A stretch of DNA of 64,000 nucleotides. Source: JABJAG01 sp965222215 (GTDB lineage: Bacteria; Pseudomonadota; Alphaproteobacteria; UBA6615). The notes below the pieces were generated by a model. That model saw only the letters and a program-made list of their open reading frames with translations. It searched no databases and had not been told where the DNA came from. Numbering within the stretch: the stretch's first letter is position 1; each line of letters starts with the position of its first letter. Both the position numbers and the translations under genes were made by a program. Positions 16,931 through 25,644 of the stretch are shown here, piece by piece. Where the stretch lies: assembly GCA_965222215.1 (NCBI GenBank), contig OZ244931.1, positions 1,860,001-1,924,000 of the forward strand. The letters are read 5' to 3'.

Positions 16931-17748
16931 CGGCGACGATCGAGGTACGCCAGCGCCTGCCGCCCCGGTCCGCGCACCGACGCGCCCTCGAACAGGCTGA
17001 GTTCCACATAGTCGAACGCCGTAAACGGGTCGATCGGCGCGTCGAACACGACGGTCACGAAGCCGCGCCAATGCCCGTCAGGTGTCCGGGAAAACACTTC
17101 GTCGAAGGCCAGCCTCGCTGTTCGCGCCTGGATCAGCCCGTCGACATTGCGCAATCGCTGGTTGGCAATCCGAAGGATTTTCGAGCGCCCGTCCGCGAAA
17201 CGCACGAACACGACCGCCGGATCGATGTCGTAGTCGCCGAAGACCAGGTTGAAGAAGATCTGCGCGCCCTGGGCTATATTGTCGTCGTGAACCGTGAAAT
17301 CGAACACGAATGCCGCGCTGTTCGGGATATTCGGCCCGTTCAGGTCCGGCCAGTCGTTTGGCGGTGCTGTCGGTGACAGCGCCAGATCGGTCCAGTTGGA
17401 GCCGCGCGTCGCGAGGCTGACCGACAGGCACCCCTCGCATGTGTGGCCCTCATCGATGCGCTCGGCGTCGGAGCGGTTGTCGAAATTATCGCTGCCGGCG
17501 TACCAGACCCCGCCGTCGCCGTTGAGATCGGGCAGGAACTCGCCCGGCTCAAGCATGCCGTTGGCGTTCGTGTCCGCCGGGCCCGGTCCGACACCCTGCA
17601 CCGGGCGGCCGAGCGGCGCGGTATCCGCAAAGCCGAACCCGTCGGCATCGCCGATCCGGATCGAGCGAAACGGATCCGCGCCCGCCGGGACGGACAGCGC
17701 CCCTGAGAACACCAGGACAACCCCGAAAAACCTTAGAAAACCGAGCAT
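16927..17748 (-). CDS. Secreted protein of unknown function
   Basis: 273 residues. N-terminal signal peptide (FFGVVLVFSGALSVPAGA). The mature protein has Asp/Asn/Gly clusters that look like calcium-binding loops (DTNANGMLEPGEF, DLNGDGG) and a Cys pair CEGC. The middle part reads like an all-beta domain. I do not recognise the family. The stop codon TAG is the first three bases of a REP element, so the native C-terminus may have been altered by REP insertion. No operon partner: the gene upstream is divergent. Confidence 0.65.
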   Translation of the reverse strand: MLGFLRFFGVVLVFSGALSVPAGADPFRSIRIGDADGFGFADTAPLGRPVQGVGPGPADTNANGMLEPGEFLPDLNGDGGVWYAGSDNFDNRSDAERIDEGHTCEGCLSVSLATRGSNWTDLALSPTAPPNDWPDLNGPNIPNSAAFVFDFTVHDDNIAQGAQIFFNLVFGDYDIDPAVVFVRFADGRSKILRIANQRLRNVDGLIQARTARLAFDEVFSRTPDGHWRGFVTVVFDAPIDPFTAFDYVELSLFEGASVRGPGRQALAYLDRRR

Positions 17749-17838
17749 TCCCGCATCATGACGAGGCTTCGGCGCTCCGCACAGTCACGATTGTGTGGCA
17801 AGACCGCGCCCGATTGACTCATCTGCTCTCTCAATTTA

Positions 17839-17853
17839 GAACAAAAGAGGAAC
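17839..17853. promoter_or_regulatory. LexA-binding SOS box
   Basis: GAACAAAAGAGGAAC fits the alphaproteobacterial LexA operator GAAC-N7-GAAC exactly. It ends 16 bases before the imuA start, the expected place for SOS control of the imuA-imuB-dnaE2 cassette. Confidence 0.85.
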
Positions 17854-17869
17854 AAACTATCATCGGAGA

Positions 17870-18811
17870 GTGGAACAGGTGCCTGCGGATGCCGAAATCC
17901 TGCAGCGGCTTCGCGGCCGCATTGCCGCCCTTGAGCGTGGCGGAAACGGCATGCGCATGGAGGGTGACGGCGAGGCCCTGCCGTTCGGCGTGACGGAGGT
18001 CGACGGGCAGCTTCCGTGGGGCGGCCTGGCGGCAGGCGCCATCCATGAAATCCTCGATGGGGATATTAGAAAACCCACCCAACAGATTGATAAAAAATCA
18101 AAATATCTTCTTAAAGAAAAACATGAGGATGGATTGTCCGGCGCCGTCACGGGCTTTGCGGCAGCGCTCGCCGGGAAGGCCCAGGCCGCCCGCGCCGCGC
18201 CCGTCGTCTGGATCGCACCGCGCCTGAGTGCCCGCGAAAGCCTGTACGGCCCCGGGCTGCTCGAATTCGGCCTCGACCCGGCAAACCTGATCGCCGTGCG
18301 CGTGCCGCCCGGCAGCGAGTTCACGGCAACGGCCCTGTGGGCCATGGAGGAGGCGCTGCGCGCGCCCGCGGTCGGCATGGTCTGTGCGGAAATCGAGGAG
18401 ATGGACCTGACGGCCAGTCGACGGTTGCAGCTCGCCGCCGAGGGCGGGACCGGGTTGGGTCTGCTGCTGCGGCGCGCGCCGAAAAGCATTTCCCTGCCCC
18501 CGACGGCGAGCGTCACCCGCTGGCGGGTGTCCTCCCTGCCCGGCAGCCCCGCCGACGAAACATGGCTGCCCGAACGCCTGCCGGGACGTCCGCGATGGCG
18601 GGCCGAACTGCTCCGCGCACGTGCCGGACGGCCGAAAACCTGGAACCTGGAATGGAGTGATGACCGCACAGATGGAGACGCAGACGGCACAAAAGCGGGT
18701 GGTTTCGCTCTGGTTTCCCCGCTTCGCGACCGACCGCTGCCGCAGAAAACTGAGGGTGAGGCCCCGTCAGCAGGCCGCGAAACGGGCCTCCGGCGCGCCC
18801 GCAGCGCCTGA
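17870..18811 (+). CDS. imuA: ImuA, SOS mutagenesis protein
   Basis: 313 residues. ImuA is a RecA/SulA-like inducible partner of ImuB and DnaE2 in translesion synthesis. Family features are LPFGVTEVDGQLPWGGLAAGAIHEI near residues 37-62 and VVWIAPRL...LYGPGLLEFGLDP further on. Two oddities: residues ~65-86 are Lys-rich and encoded by an AT-rich patch (18061-18125) absent from usual ImuA proteins, and the ORF runs 152 bases into imuB, adding about 50 residues. GTG start at 17870 just after the SOS box; a GTG at 17879 is an alternative. Confidence 0.85.
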   Translation: MEQVPADAEILQRLRGRIAALERGGNGMRMEGDGEALPFGVTEVDGQLPWGGLAAGAIHEILDGDIRKPTQQIDKKSKYLLKEKHEDGLSGAVTGFAAALAGKAQAARAAPVVWIAPRLSARESLYGPGLLEFGLDPANLIAVRVPPGSEFTATALWAMEEALRAPAVGMVCAEIEEMDLTASRRLQLAAEGGTGLGLLLRRAPKSISLPPTASVTRWRVSSLPGSPADETWLPERLPGRPRWRAELLRARAGRPKTWNLEWSDDRTDGDADGTKAGGFALVSPLRDRPLPQKTEGEAPSAGRETGLRRARSA

Positions 18812-20357
18812 ACCGGTCGCCGAGGAGCTGGTTCTCGCCGCGCCGGAAGGCGGCACCGTGCGTCTGGCCGCCGTGACCCTGGCGGCGGGCAGGACCGGGC
18901 TTTTTCCGGGCCAGACCCTCGCCGACGCCCGTGCACTCGCACCGGATATCACGGTGCTCGACCATGACCCGGACGGCGACATGGCGGCGCTGGACGCACT
19001 GGCCGACTGGTGCGGGCGCTACACGCCGTGGACGGCCGCCTCCGGGCTGGAGCCGGGCGGGGCGGCGGGGATCTGGCTCGATGTCTCCGGCTGCGCCCAC
19101 CTGTTCGGGGGCGAGGACGCCATGCTGGCCGACCTGACCGGGCGGCTCGCCCGGGTCGGCTACACCGCGCGCGCCGGGATTGCCGACACCACCGGCGCGG
19201 CCTGGGCCGCCGCGCGGTTCGGCACGCCCGCGAAAGCCTCGGAGCTGGTCATTGCGCCGGGCCGGCACGTCGAAGCGCTGGCGCGCATGCCCGTCGCGGC
19301 CCTGCGGCTACCGCCGGAGATGCTCGATTCCCTCGAACGGCTGGGCCTGCGCAGGATCGCGGATATCGCGGGCCTGCCCCGGGCCGGGCTGGCGCGCCGG
19401 TTCGGCGATCTTCCCGGACGCCGGCTGGACCAGGCCTTCGGGCGGATCGACGAGCCGATCTCGCCCCGCGCCCCGGCGCCGGTCTGGCGGCTGCGTACCG
19501 CGTTTCCCGAGGCGCTGGGCCGCGAGGAGGATATCGCCGCGGCCGTACGCAACCTCGCCGAGGCGCTGTGCAACCGTATGGCCCGCGCCGAACGGGGCGC
19601 ACGGCGGCTGGAACTGTGCCTGTACAGGGTCGGCGGGCGGGTCGACACGGTGGCCGCCGGCACCAGCCGGGCCAGCCGCGACCCGGACCATCTGATGCGG
19701 CTGCTGAAGGAACAGCTCGACCGCCTGCCCGAGCCGCCCTCCGGTGCGCCGGACGCGCTCAGCGCCGCCGCCGAGGCCATGGTCGAGACGCTGACCCTGG
19801 CGGCGACCGTCACCGAGCCCCTGCAGATGGCCCAGACCGGCCTGGCCGGCGGACGCGAGCACGACCCCGCCGCCCTCGAACGGCTGGTCGACCGCCTGTC
19901 CGGGCGGCTGGGCGCGGATAACGTACGGCGGTTCGAGGCCCGGGACACGCACCTGCCCGAACGCGTACAAGCCAGTGCGCCCGCGCTGTCGGGCCGTACA
20001 GGCGCAGGACATGAAGGCTGGCAGGCGGGACAGCCGCGCCCGCCACGGCTTCTGTCGCGCCCGGAGGAAATCGAGGCCGTCGCGCCCATCCCCGACGATC
20101 CGCCGGTCATGTTCCGCTGGCGCGGGCATCTCCACCGCATCACCCGCGCCGAGGGGCCGGAGCGGATCGCGCCGGAATGGTGGCGCAACCCCGTCTCGAC
20201 GGGAGAAACCACCGTCCTGGACGACGAAACCCGCGACTATTACCGGGTCGAGGACGAGACCGGCCGCCGCTTCTGGCTCTACCGCGCCGGCCTCTATGAC
20301 CACGACCGCCCCGCCGACCGGCCGCCGCGCTGGTACCTGCACGGGTTTTTCGGGTGA
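18660..20357 (+). CDS. imuB: ImuB, catalytically inactive Y-family polymerase homologue
   Basis: 565 residues. Y-family DNA polymerase fold used as a clamp-binding scaffold for DnaE2. The N-terminus VVSLWFPRFATDR lacks the catalytic Asp-Met-Asp type motif of active Y polymerases, as known for ImuB. A helix-hairpin-helix region is visible (ERLGLRRIADIAGLPRAGLARRFG) and the C-terminus ends in the conserved PRWYLHGFFG. Start chosen at 18660 after GGAGTG. It overlaps imuA by 152 bases. Confidence 0.9.
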   Translation: MTAQMETQTAQKRVVSLWFPRFATDRCRRKLRVRPRQQAAKRASGAPAAPEPVAEELVLAAPEGGTVRLAAVTLAAGRTGLFPGQTLADARALAPDITVLDHDPDGDMAALDALADWCGRYTPWTAASGLEPGGAAGIWLDVSGCAHLFGGEDAMLADLTGRLARVGYTARAGIADTTGAAWAAARFGTPAKASELVIAPGRHVEALARMPVAALRLPPEMLDSLERLGLRRIADIAGLPRAGLARRFGDLPGRRLDQAFGRIDEPISPRAPAPVWRLRTAFPEALGREEDIAAAVRNLAEALCNRMARAERGARRLELCLYRVGGRVDTVAAGTSRASRDPDHLMRLLKEQLDRLPEPPSGAPDALSAAAEAMVETLTLAATVTEPLQMAQTGLAGGREHDPAALERLVDRLSGRLGADNVRRFEARDTHLPERVQASAPALSGRTGAGHEGWQAGQPRPPRLLSRPEEIEAVAPIPDDPPVMFRWRGHLHRITRAEGPERIAPEWWRNPVSTGETTVLDDETRDYYRVEDETGRRFWLYRAGLYDHDRPADRPPRWYLHGFFG

Positions 20358-20428
20358 TGCGGCGCGCGACATTGCCACGGCCCGCCCCTACCTGTGGCGG
20401 AGCAAGGGTCAGCCTTCCTTTAAATATC

Positions 20429-20457
20429 TGTAGGGGCGGGTTTCCAACCCGCCCGCC
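20429..20457 (+). repeat. REP palindrome upstream of the RAYT gene
   Basis: TGTAGGGGCGGGTTTCCAAC followed by CCGCCCGCC, same orientation and sequence as the copy at 16826. It lies 18 bases before the RAYT start. Confidence 0.9.
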
Positions 20458-20475
20458 ATTACCAAGGGTGAGTTG

Positions 20476-21087
20476 ATGACCGCTGAAAGAAAACGTCCGC
20501 AACGCCGGTCTATCCGACTGAGAAATCACGACTACAGCGCGCAAGGCGCGTATTTCGTCACGCTTTGCACATTCCGTCGTGAGTGCCTGTTCGGTGCGAT
20601 TGAATATGCAGAATTCACTCCGAATACCTTCGGGGACATCGTTAGAAACCATTGGAATGCTCTTCCGGATCACTATCCCGCCATTTCTCTCGATTCCTAT
20701 GTCACCATGCCCAACCACCTCCACGGCGTGATTCTGATCGGGCAGGAAACGAACAACCATCCACTTTCCGAGATTATTCGTGGCTTCAAAACCTTCTCGG
20801 CTCGCGAAATCAACAAACAACGGCAGGCTCCCGGGCGCGCTGTATGGCAGCGCGGATATTTCGAACACATCATCCGCAGCGATGCAGCCCTGGAGAAGGT
20901 CCGGCGCTACATCGAGACTAATCCGGCTAACTGGGCAACAGATCGGGAAAATCCGTCGGCGCGACGGGCGGGTTTGAAACCCGCCCCTACCAGATCAAAA
21001 ATTCCTGCAACCTCGCCCAAGAACGAAGGTGTCTCGATACCTGTAGGGGCGGGTTTCAAACCCGCCCGTCACAGAACTCCGATATGA
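20476..21087 (+). CDS. REP-associated tyrosine transposase (RAYT)
   Basis: 203 residues, IS200-related HUH endonuclease that is thought to mobilise REP sequences. HLH of the HUH motif is in TMPNHLHGVILIG and the catalytic Tyr is in KVRRYIETNPANW. It is flanked by REPs on both sides, and two REPs (20965-20990 and 21042-21070) lie inside the 3' part of the ORF, encoding RAGLKPAPT and VGAGFKPARH, the filler typical of translated REPs. The stop overlaps the dnaE2 start (ATGA). It sits between imuB and dnaE2, genes that are normally adjacent. ATG at 20476 preferred over an upstream TTG. Confidence 0.9.
   Translation: MTAERKRPQRRSIRLRNHDYSAQGAYFVTLCTFRRECLFGAIEYAEFTPNTFGDIVRNHWNALPDHYPAISLDSYVTMPNHLHGVILIGQETNNHPLSEIIRGFKTFSAREINKQRQAPGRAVWQRGYFEHIIRSDAALEKVRRYIETNPANWATDRENPSARRAGLKPAPTRSKIPATSPKNEGVSIPVGAGFKPARHRTPI
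20965..20990 (-). repeat. REP palindrome within RAYT 3' coding region (inverted)
   Basis: CGGGCGGGTTTGAAACCCGC continuing CCCTAC: the reverse-oriented REP of the family. It forms an inverted pair with 21042-21070. Confidence 0.9.
21042..21070 (+). repeat. REP palindrome just upstream of dnaE2
   Basis: TGTAGGGGCGGGTTTCAAAC then CCGCCCGTC, direct orientation. It ends 13 bases before the dnaE2 ATG, so its hairpin could influence dnaE2 translation. Confidence 0.9.
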
Positions 21088-24000
21088 CCGCCTACGTCGA
21101 ACTGCAGGTCACGACCAATTTTTCCTTCCTGCGTGGGGCCGCGCATCCGGAGGAACTGGCGGCGCGGGCGGCGGAACTGGGACACCCGGCAATCACAACC
21201 ACGGACCGGAACACGCTGGCCGGCGTGGTGCGCACCCATCTGGGCGCGAAATCGGCGGGGATTCGCGCAATCACCGGCGTGCGGCTGGATTTCGCCGATG
21301 ACACACCCTCCCTGCTTTGCCTTCCGACCGACAAATCGGCCTACAGCCGGCTGTCGCGGCTGCTGACCGTCGGCAAGCGGCGCGCGGCGAAGGCCGAATG
21401 CCATCTGACCGTCGACGATCTGTTCGCACCGGACGGGGTTTTCGGTCGAGGCGCGGGGCAGGTTCTGATTGCGGTCGCCCCCGACGATCCGGGCGAGGAG
21501 TTTTCGAGTTTTTTGAATCGGATACACGACGACCTTGAATCGGATTGTTATCTCGCCGCGAGCCATCTTTACCGGGGTGACGACGCCCGCCGCATCGCCC
21601 GGCTGGCCGATCTCGCGAACCGCGCGGGCACGCCGCTCGTGGCCACCAACGACGTGCGCCAGCACATCCCCGAACGCCGGGCGCTGGCCGACGTCATCAC
21701 CTGCATCCGCGAGCATTGCACCATCGACACCGCCGGCCGGCGGCTGGAGGCGAACGCCGAACGTCACCTGAAACCGGCCGACGAGATGGCGCGGCTGTTC
21801 CGCGACCATCCGGACGCCATCGCCCGGACCGTCGAAATAGCCGACAAGTGCCGGTTTTCGCTGGAAGAACTGCGTTACGAGTACCCCGCCGAACCGGTGC
21901 CGCACGGCCGCACACCCGACGCCGAACTGGCGCTCCAGACATGGCGCGGCGCGGCAAACCGTTATCCGCCTGACGAATATCCAGACGGAATTCCCGAGAA
22001 AGTCCGCGCCCAGATCGAGCACGAACTCGCGCTGATATCGGAACTGCGCTACGCCGCCTATTTCCTGACCGTGCACGACCTCGTGCGTTTCGCCCGTTCG
22101 CGCGACATCCTGTGCCAGGGCCGCGGTTCGGCGGCGAATTCAGCCGTCTGCTACTGCCTGGGCATCACCGCGGTCGACCCGTCGAAGCTGGATCTTCTGT
22201 TCGAACGTTTCATCTCCGCCGAGCGCAACGAGCCGCCCGATATCGACGTCGACTTCGAGCATGAACGCCGCGAGGAGGTGATGCAGTACATCTACGCGAA
22301 GTACGGCCGCGAGCGCGCCGGACTGGCCGCGACGGTGGTCAGTTACCGCTCCCGCTCGGCGTTGCGCGAGGTCGGCAAGGCGCTGGGCCTGACGGAGGAC
22401 ACGGTGGCCGCGCTCTCGGGCCAGGTCTGGGGCTGGTCGAACGACGGCATTCCCGATGAGGTGGTGCGTTCGCTGGGCCTCGACCCGGGCGACCACCGTC
22501 TCGGACTCGCGCTGCACCTGACCCGCGAGCTGATCGGCTTTCCCCGGCACCTGTCCCAGCATGTCGGTGGCTTCGTCATCACCCGCGAACGCCTCGACGA
22601 ACTGGTGCCCATCGAGAACGCGGCCATGGAAGACCGCACCGTCATCGAATGGGACAAGGACGATCTCGACACGCTCGGCATCCTGAAGATCGACGTGCTC
22701 GCACTCGGCATGCTCACCTGCGTGCGCAAGGCCTTCGAATTGCTGGAAAATCACTACGACCGGCCGCTCGAACTGGCGACGGTCCCGCAGGACGATCCCA
22801 CCGTCTACGACATGCTGTGCGAGGCGGATTCCCTCGGCGTGTTCCAGGTCGAAAGCCGCGCCCAGATGGCCTTCCTGCCGCGCATGAAGCCGCGCACCTT
22901 CTACGACCTGGTCATCGAGGTCGCGATCGTGCGTCCCGGCCCGATCCAGGGCGACATGGTGCATCCCTACATCCGGCGGCGAAACGGCGAGGAAGAGGTG
23001 GTGTTTCCGTCAAAGGAACTGGAAGACGTTCTGGGCAAGACGCTGGGGGTGCCGCTGTTCCAGGAACAGGCGATGCAGATCGCCATCGTCGCCGCCGGCT
23101 TCACGCCGGGCGAGTCCGACCAGCTGCGCCGTGCCATGGCGACCTTCCGCAAGACCGGCACGATCCACACCTTTCACGCCAAGATGGTCGAGGGCATGGT
23201 CGAGCGCGGCTACGAGCTCGACTTTGCCGAACGCTGCTTCAGCCAGATCGAGGGTTTCGGCGAGTACGGCTTCCCGGAAAGCCACGCCGCGTCCTTCGCG
23301 CTGCTGGTCTACATTTCGTCCTGGATCAAATGCCATTACCCGGACGTGTTCGCCGCCGCCCTGCTCAACAGCCAGCCCATGGGCTTCTATGCCCCGGCCC
23401 AGATCGTCCGCGACGCGCGCGACCACGGCGTCGAGGTGCGCGGCCCGGATGTCAATTTCTCCAGTTGGGACAATGTGTTGGAGGCAGTCAGCGATAGCTC
23501 GCACGCGCTGCGCCTCGGGTTCCGGCAGATCAAGTCGATCAACAAGGACGCTGCACAGGCGATCGCGGACTCCCGCCCGCCGGGGGCCTACGTGTCCGTG
23601 GAGGATGTGTGGCGCCGCGCCGGGGTGAACTCCGCCGCGCTGGTCGCCCTGGCCGAGGCGGACGGGTTCGCCTCGCTGGGCCTGGACCGGCGCGAGGCGT
23701 TGTGGGCGATCCGCGCGCTGGGCCACAACGGCCGGGAAACCGCCTCCGCCCTGCCGCTGTTCGCGGCTGCTCATGATCGCCTGTCGCACCAGCCCGCTCC
23801 CCCTCCCGGCCACCCACGGGATCGTAGGCTCATGGGTGGCCGGGAGGGGGAGCGGGCCGGAACCGCCTTTACCCTGGATAACGAGCCGGACATCTCCCTG
23901 CCCGACGAAACTGCGGGCGAAGTCGTCGCCAACGACTATGCGGCGATCCGCATGTCCCTGAAACACCACCCGCTGTCGCTGCTGCGCGGCCAGCTCGACG

Positions 24001-24488
24001 AGATGGACGTGGTGACCGCCCGGGAATTGCGCGAACGCTCCAACAACCGGCGGCTGACCACGGCGGGGCTGGTGCTGGTCCGCCAGCGCCCGGGCAGCGC
24101 CAATGGCGTGATTTTCCTGACCCTGGAGGACGAGACCGGCGTGGCGAACATCATCGTCTGGCCGGACGTGTTCAAACGCTTCCGCAAGGTGATCCTGTCA
24201 TCCCGGCTGGTGCGGATCACCGGCAAACTGCAGCGCGAGGGGATCGTCACCCACCTGATCGCGGAGAAGATCGTCGACCTGTCGGATCGCCTGGACGCCC
24301 TGGGCGACGGCAGCGAGATGGAACCGCACTCGTTTGAAAACGCATGGGCCCGGGCCGACGAGGTAAAATACGGCAATCATCCCGATCCGCGGCTATCGCA
24401 CAACCGGGGCCGCAAGCTGGCGCGCCCCCTGCCCCAGCGGCACCCGAGGAACAATCACATCGCGATCAAGTCGCGGAACTTTCACTGA
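21084..24488 (+). CDS. dnaE2: DnaE2 error-prone DNA polymerase III alpha subunit
   Basis: 1134 residues. The translesion polymerase of the ImuA-ImuB-DnaE2 mutasome. N-terminal PHP domain (ELQVTTNFSFLRGAAHPEEL), C-family polymerase core with GRGSAANSAVCYCLGIT and the catalytic PDIDVDF near residues 383-389, and a C-terminal OB fold (GVIFLTLEDETGVANIIVWP). It is somewhat longer than typical DnaE2 because residues ~903-925 are encoded by an in-frame palindrome (23792-23857). The start overlaps the RAYT stop, so the transposase gene has become part of the operon. Confidence 0.95.
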   Translation: MTAYVELQVTTNFSFLRGAAHPEELAARAAELGHPAITTTDRNTLAGVVRTHLGAKSAGIRAITGVRLDFADDTPSLLCLPTDKSAYSRLSRLLTVGKRRAAKAECHLTVDDLFAPDGVFGRGAGQVLIAVAPDDPGEEFSSFLNRIHDDLESDCYLAASHLYRGDDARRIARLADLANRAGTPLVATNDVRQHIPERRALADVITCIREHCTIDTAGRRLEANAERHLKPADEMARLFRDHPDAIARTVEIADKCRFSLEELRYEYPAEPVPHGRTPDAELALQTWRGAANRYPPDEYPDGIPEKVRAQIEHELALISELRYAAYFLTVHDLVRFARSRDILCQGRGSAANSAVCYCLGITAVDPSKLDLLFERFISAERNEPPDIDVDFEHERREEVMQYIYAKYGRERAGLAATVVSYRSRSALREVGKALGLTEDTVAALSGQVWGWSNDGIPDEVVRSLGLDPGDHRLGLALHLTRELIGFPRHLSQHVGGFVITRERLDELVPIENAAMEDRTVIEWDKDDLDTLGILKIDVLALGMLTCVRKAFELLENHYDRPLELATVPQDDPTVYDMLCEADSLGVFQVESRAQMAFLPRMKPRTFYDLVIEVAIVRPGPIQGDMVHPYIRRRNGEEEVVFPSKELEDVLGKTLGVPLFQEQAMQIAIVAAGFTPGESDQLRRAMATFRKTGTIHTFHAKMVEGMVERGYELDFAERCFSQIEGFGEYGFPESHAASFALLVYISSWIKCHYPDVFAAALLNSQPMGFYAPAQIVRDARDHGVEVRGPDVNFSSWDNVLEAVSDSSHALRLGFRQIKSINKDAAQAIADSRPPGAYVSVEDVWRRAGVNSAALVALAEADGFASLGLDRREALWAIRALGHNGRETASALPLFAAAHDRLSHQPAPPPGHPRDRRLMGGREGERAGTAFTLDNEPDISLPDETAGEVVANDYAAIRMSLKHHPLSLLRGQLDEMDVVTARELRERSNNRRLTTAGLVLVRQRPGSANGVIFLTLEDETGVANIIVWPDVFKRFRKVILSSRLVRITGKLQREGIVTHLIAEKIVDLSDRLDALGDGSEMEPHSFENAWARADEVKYGNHPDPRLSHNRGRKLARPLPQRHPRNNHIAIKSRNFH
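23792..23857. repeat. Long perfect inverted repeat inside dnaE2
   Basis: Two perfect 25-base arms, 23792-23816 and 23833-23857 (left arm begins GCCCGCTCCCCCTCC), with a 16-base spacer. It is read in frame as a Pro/Gly/Arg-rich segment in the variable region between the polymerase core and the OB fold. It looks like a palindromic element inserted into a tolerant loop. Confidence 0.85.
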
Positions 24489-24510
24489 GCAACGGGCTTT
24501 CCCAAAAACC

Positions 24511-24597
24511 GTCATTGCGAGTGCCGAAGGCGCGAAGCAATCCAGAGCGGAGCCGATGGTCACTGGATTGCTTCGTCGCGATGCTCCTCGCAATGAC
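24511..24597. repeat. Palindromic repeat, CGTCATTGCGAG family, copy 2
   Basis: GTCATTGCGAG ... GAAGCAATCCAG ... CTGGATTGCTTC ... CTCGCAATGAC: nested inverted repeat, between convergent dnaE2 and the transglutaminase gene. Confidence 0.85.
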
Positions 24598-24610
24598 AAC
24601 CAGACGTGGG

Positions 24611-25510
24611 TCAGGCCGCGCCGCTGAGCACCTGCTGCGCACGAACAGACACTTCGACTTCCATACCCAGAAAATCCTCCGATGCGCCGCTGAAACTCCC
24701 CGAAACCGGAACGGCCTGCCCCGGCTCACGCGCGAACGCGATCGGCACCAGGTTAAAGCCGCCGAAGGAGCCGTTCGTCGGGTCGAATTCAAGCCAGCCC
24801 GCGCCGGGCAGGTAAACCTGCACCCACGCGTGGGTGGCGCCCGCGCCCGTCACATCGCCCACGCCGCCGTCCAGCGCGGGATCGTAGAGATAGCCACTGA
24901 CGAAGCGCGCCGCGAGGCCGACACTGCGCACGGCCTCCATCATGAAAAGCGCGTAATCCCGGCAGGTCCCCGACCCCAGGTTCAACGTCTCGACAGGGGT
25001 CTGCACGCCCGGCTCGTGGCGTTCGGCGTAGTCGAACTCCTGCTTGATCGCCTGGGTGACCGACGTCAGGAAGATTTCCGTGTCGATGCCGCCGGTCCCG
25101 CCGCCGAGAAAACGCCGCGTCCATTCCGTCACCCGACGGTCAGGGTCGGGATAGTGCCGCTCTATGGTCCGCCCGAGGTCCGGAACCTCACTGGCCGGAT
25201 AGCTGAACGGAATGGTCCGCGCATATTCCTCGATCGGAAATTCGAGCGCTTCTAGCGGATAACGCTCCAGCACGATCTGGCTTTCCAGATGAAGCGTGTC
25301 GGCCATCTGGGTAAAGCTGGCAACGGCCACGGAATTTCCAAAAACGTCGTGAAACCAGCGGATATCCGCCTGCGGCGAAACAGACAGCTTCGCGTCCAGC
25401 AGCCGTAGATCGTGGCTGTCGCGCGGGCGAAACATCATACGATGGTCGCCGAACGACACCGGGTTCAGGTACCGGTAGGTCGTTTTGTGGTCGACTGTCA
25501 GGCGTTGCAC
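24611..25510 (-). CDS. Transglutaminase-like family protein
   Basis: 299 residues. N-terminal beta domain typical of bacterial transglutaminase-like proteins (TYRYLNPVSFGDHRMMFRPR), then the papain-like core with the catalytic triad Cys183 (GSGTCRDYA), His227 (THAWVQVYLPGAGW) and Asp243 (EFDPTNG). No signal peptide. Such proteins accompany alpha-E and circularly permuted ATP-grasp proteins and probably act as peptidases or amide-group transferases in the same pathway. Last gene of the minus-strand cluster, 134 bases after glsA. Confidence 0.88.
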   Translation of the reverse strand: MQRLTVDHKTTYRYLNPVSFGDHRMMFRPRDSHDLRLLDAKLSVSPQADIRWFHDVFGNSVAVASFTQMADTLHLESQIVLERYPLEALEFPIEEYARTIPFSYPASEVPDLGRTIERHYPDPDRRVTEWTRRFLGGGTGGIDTEIFLTSVTQAIKQEFDYAERHEPGVQTPVETLNLGSGTCRDYALFMMEAVRSVGLAARFVSGYLYDPALDGGVGDVTGAGATHAWVQVYLPGAGWLEFDPTNGSFGGFNLVPIAFAREPGQAVPVSGSFSGASEDFLGMEVEVSVRAQQVLSGAA

Positions 25511-25644
25511 CCACTCACTCCATAAATTCGGTTATGACGGAATATCGGCCTCCGGCACGGACGCCACATGCCATATATGCACATACCAGCCCAACCAAAT
25601 GACCATTGCCTAAATCTTTAGCAGCTTACACCGCGCCACACGGC

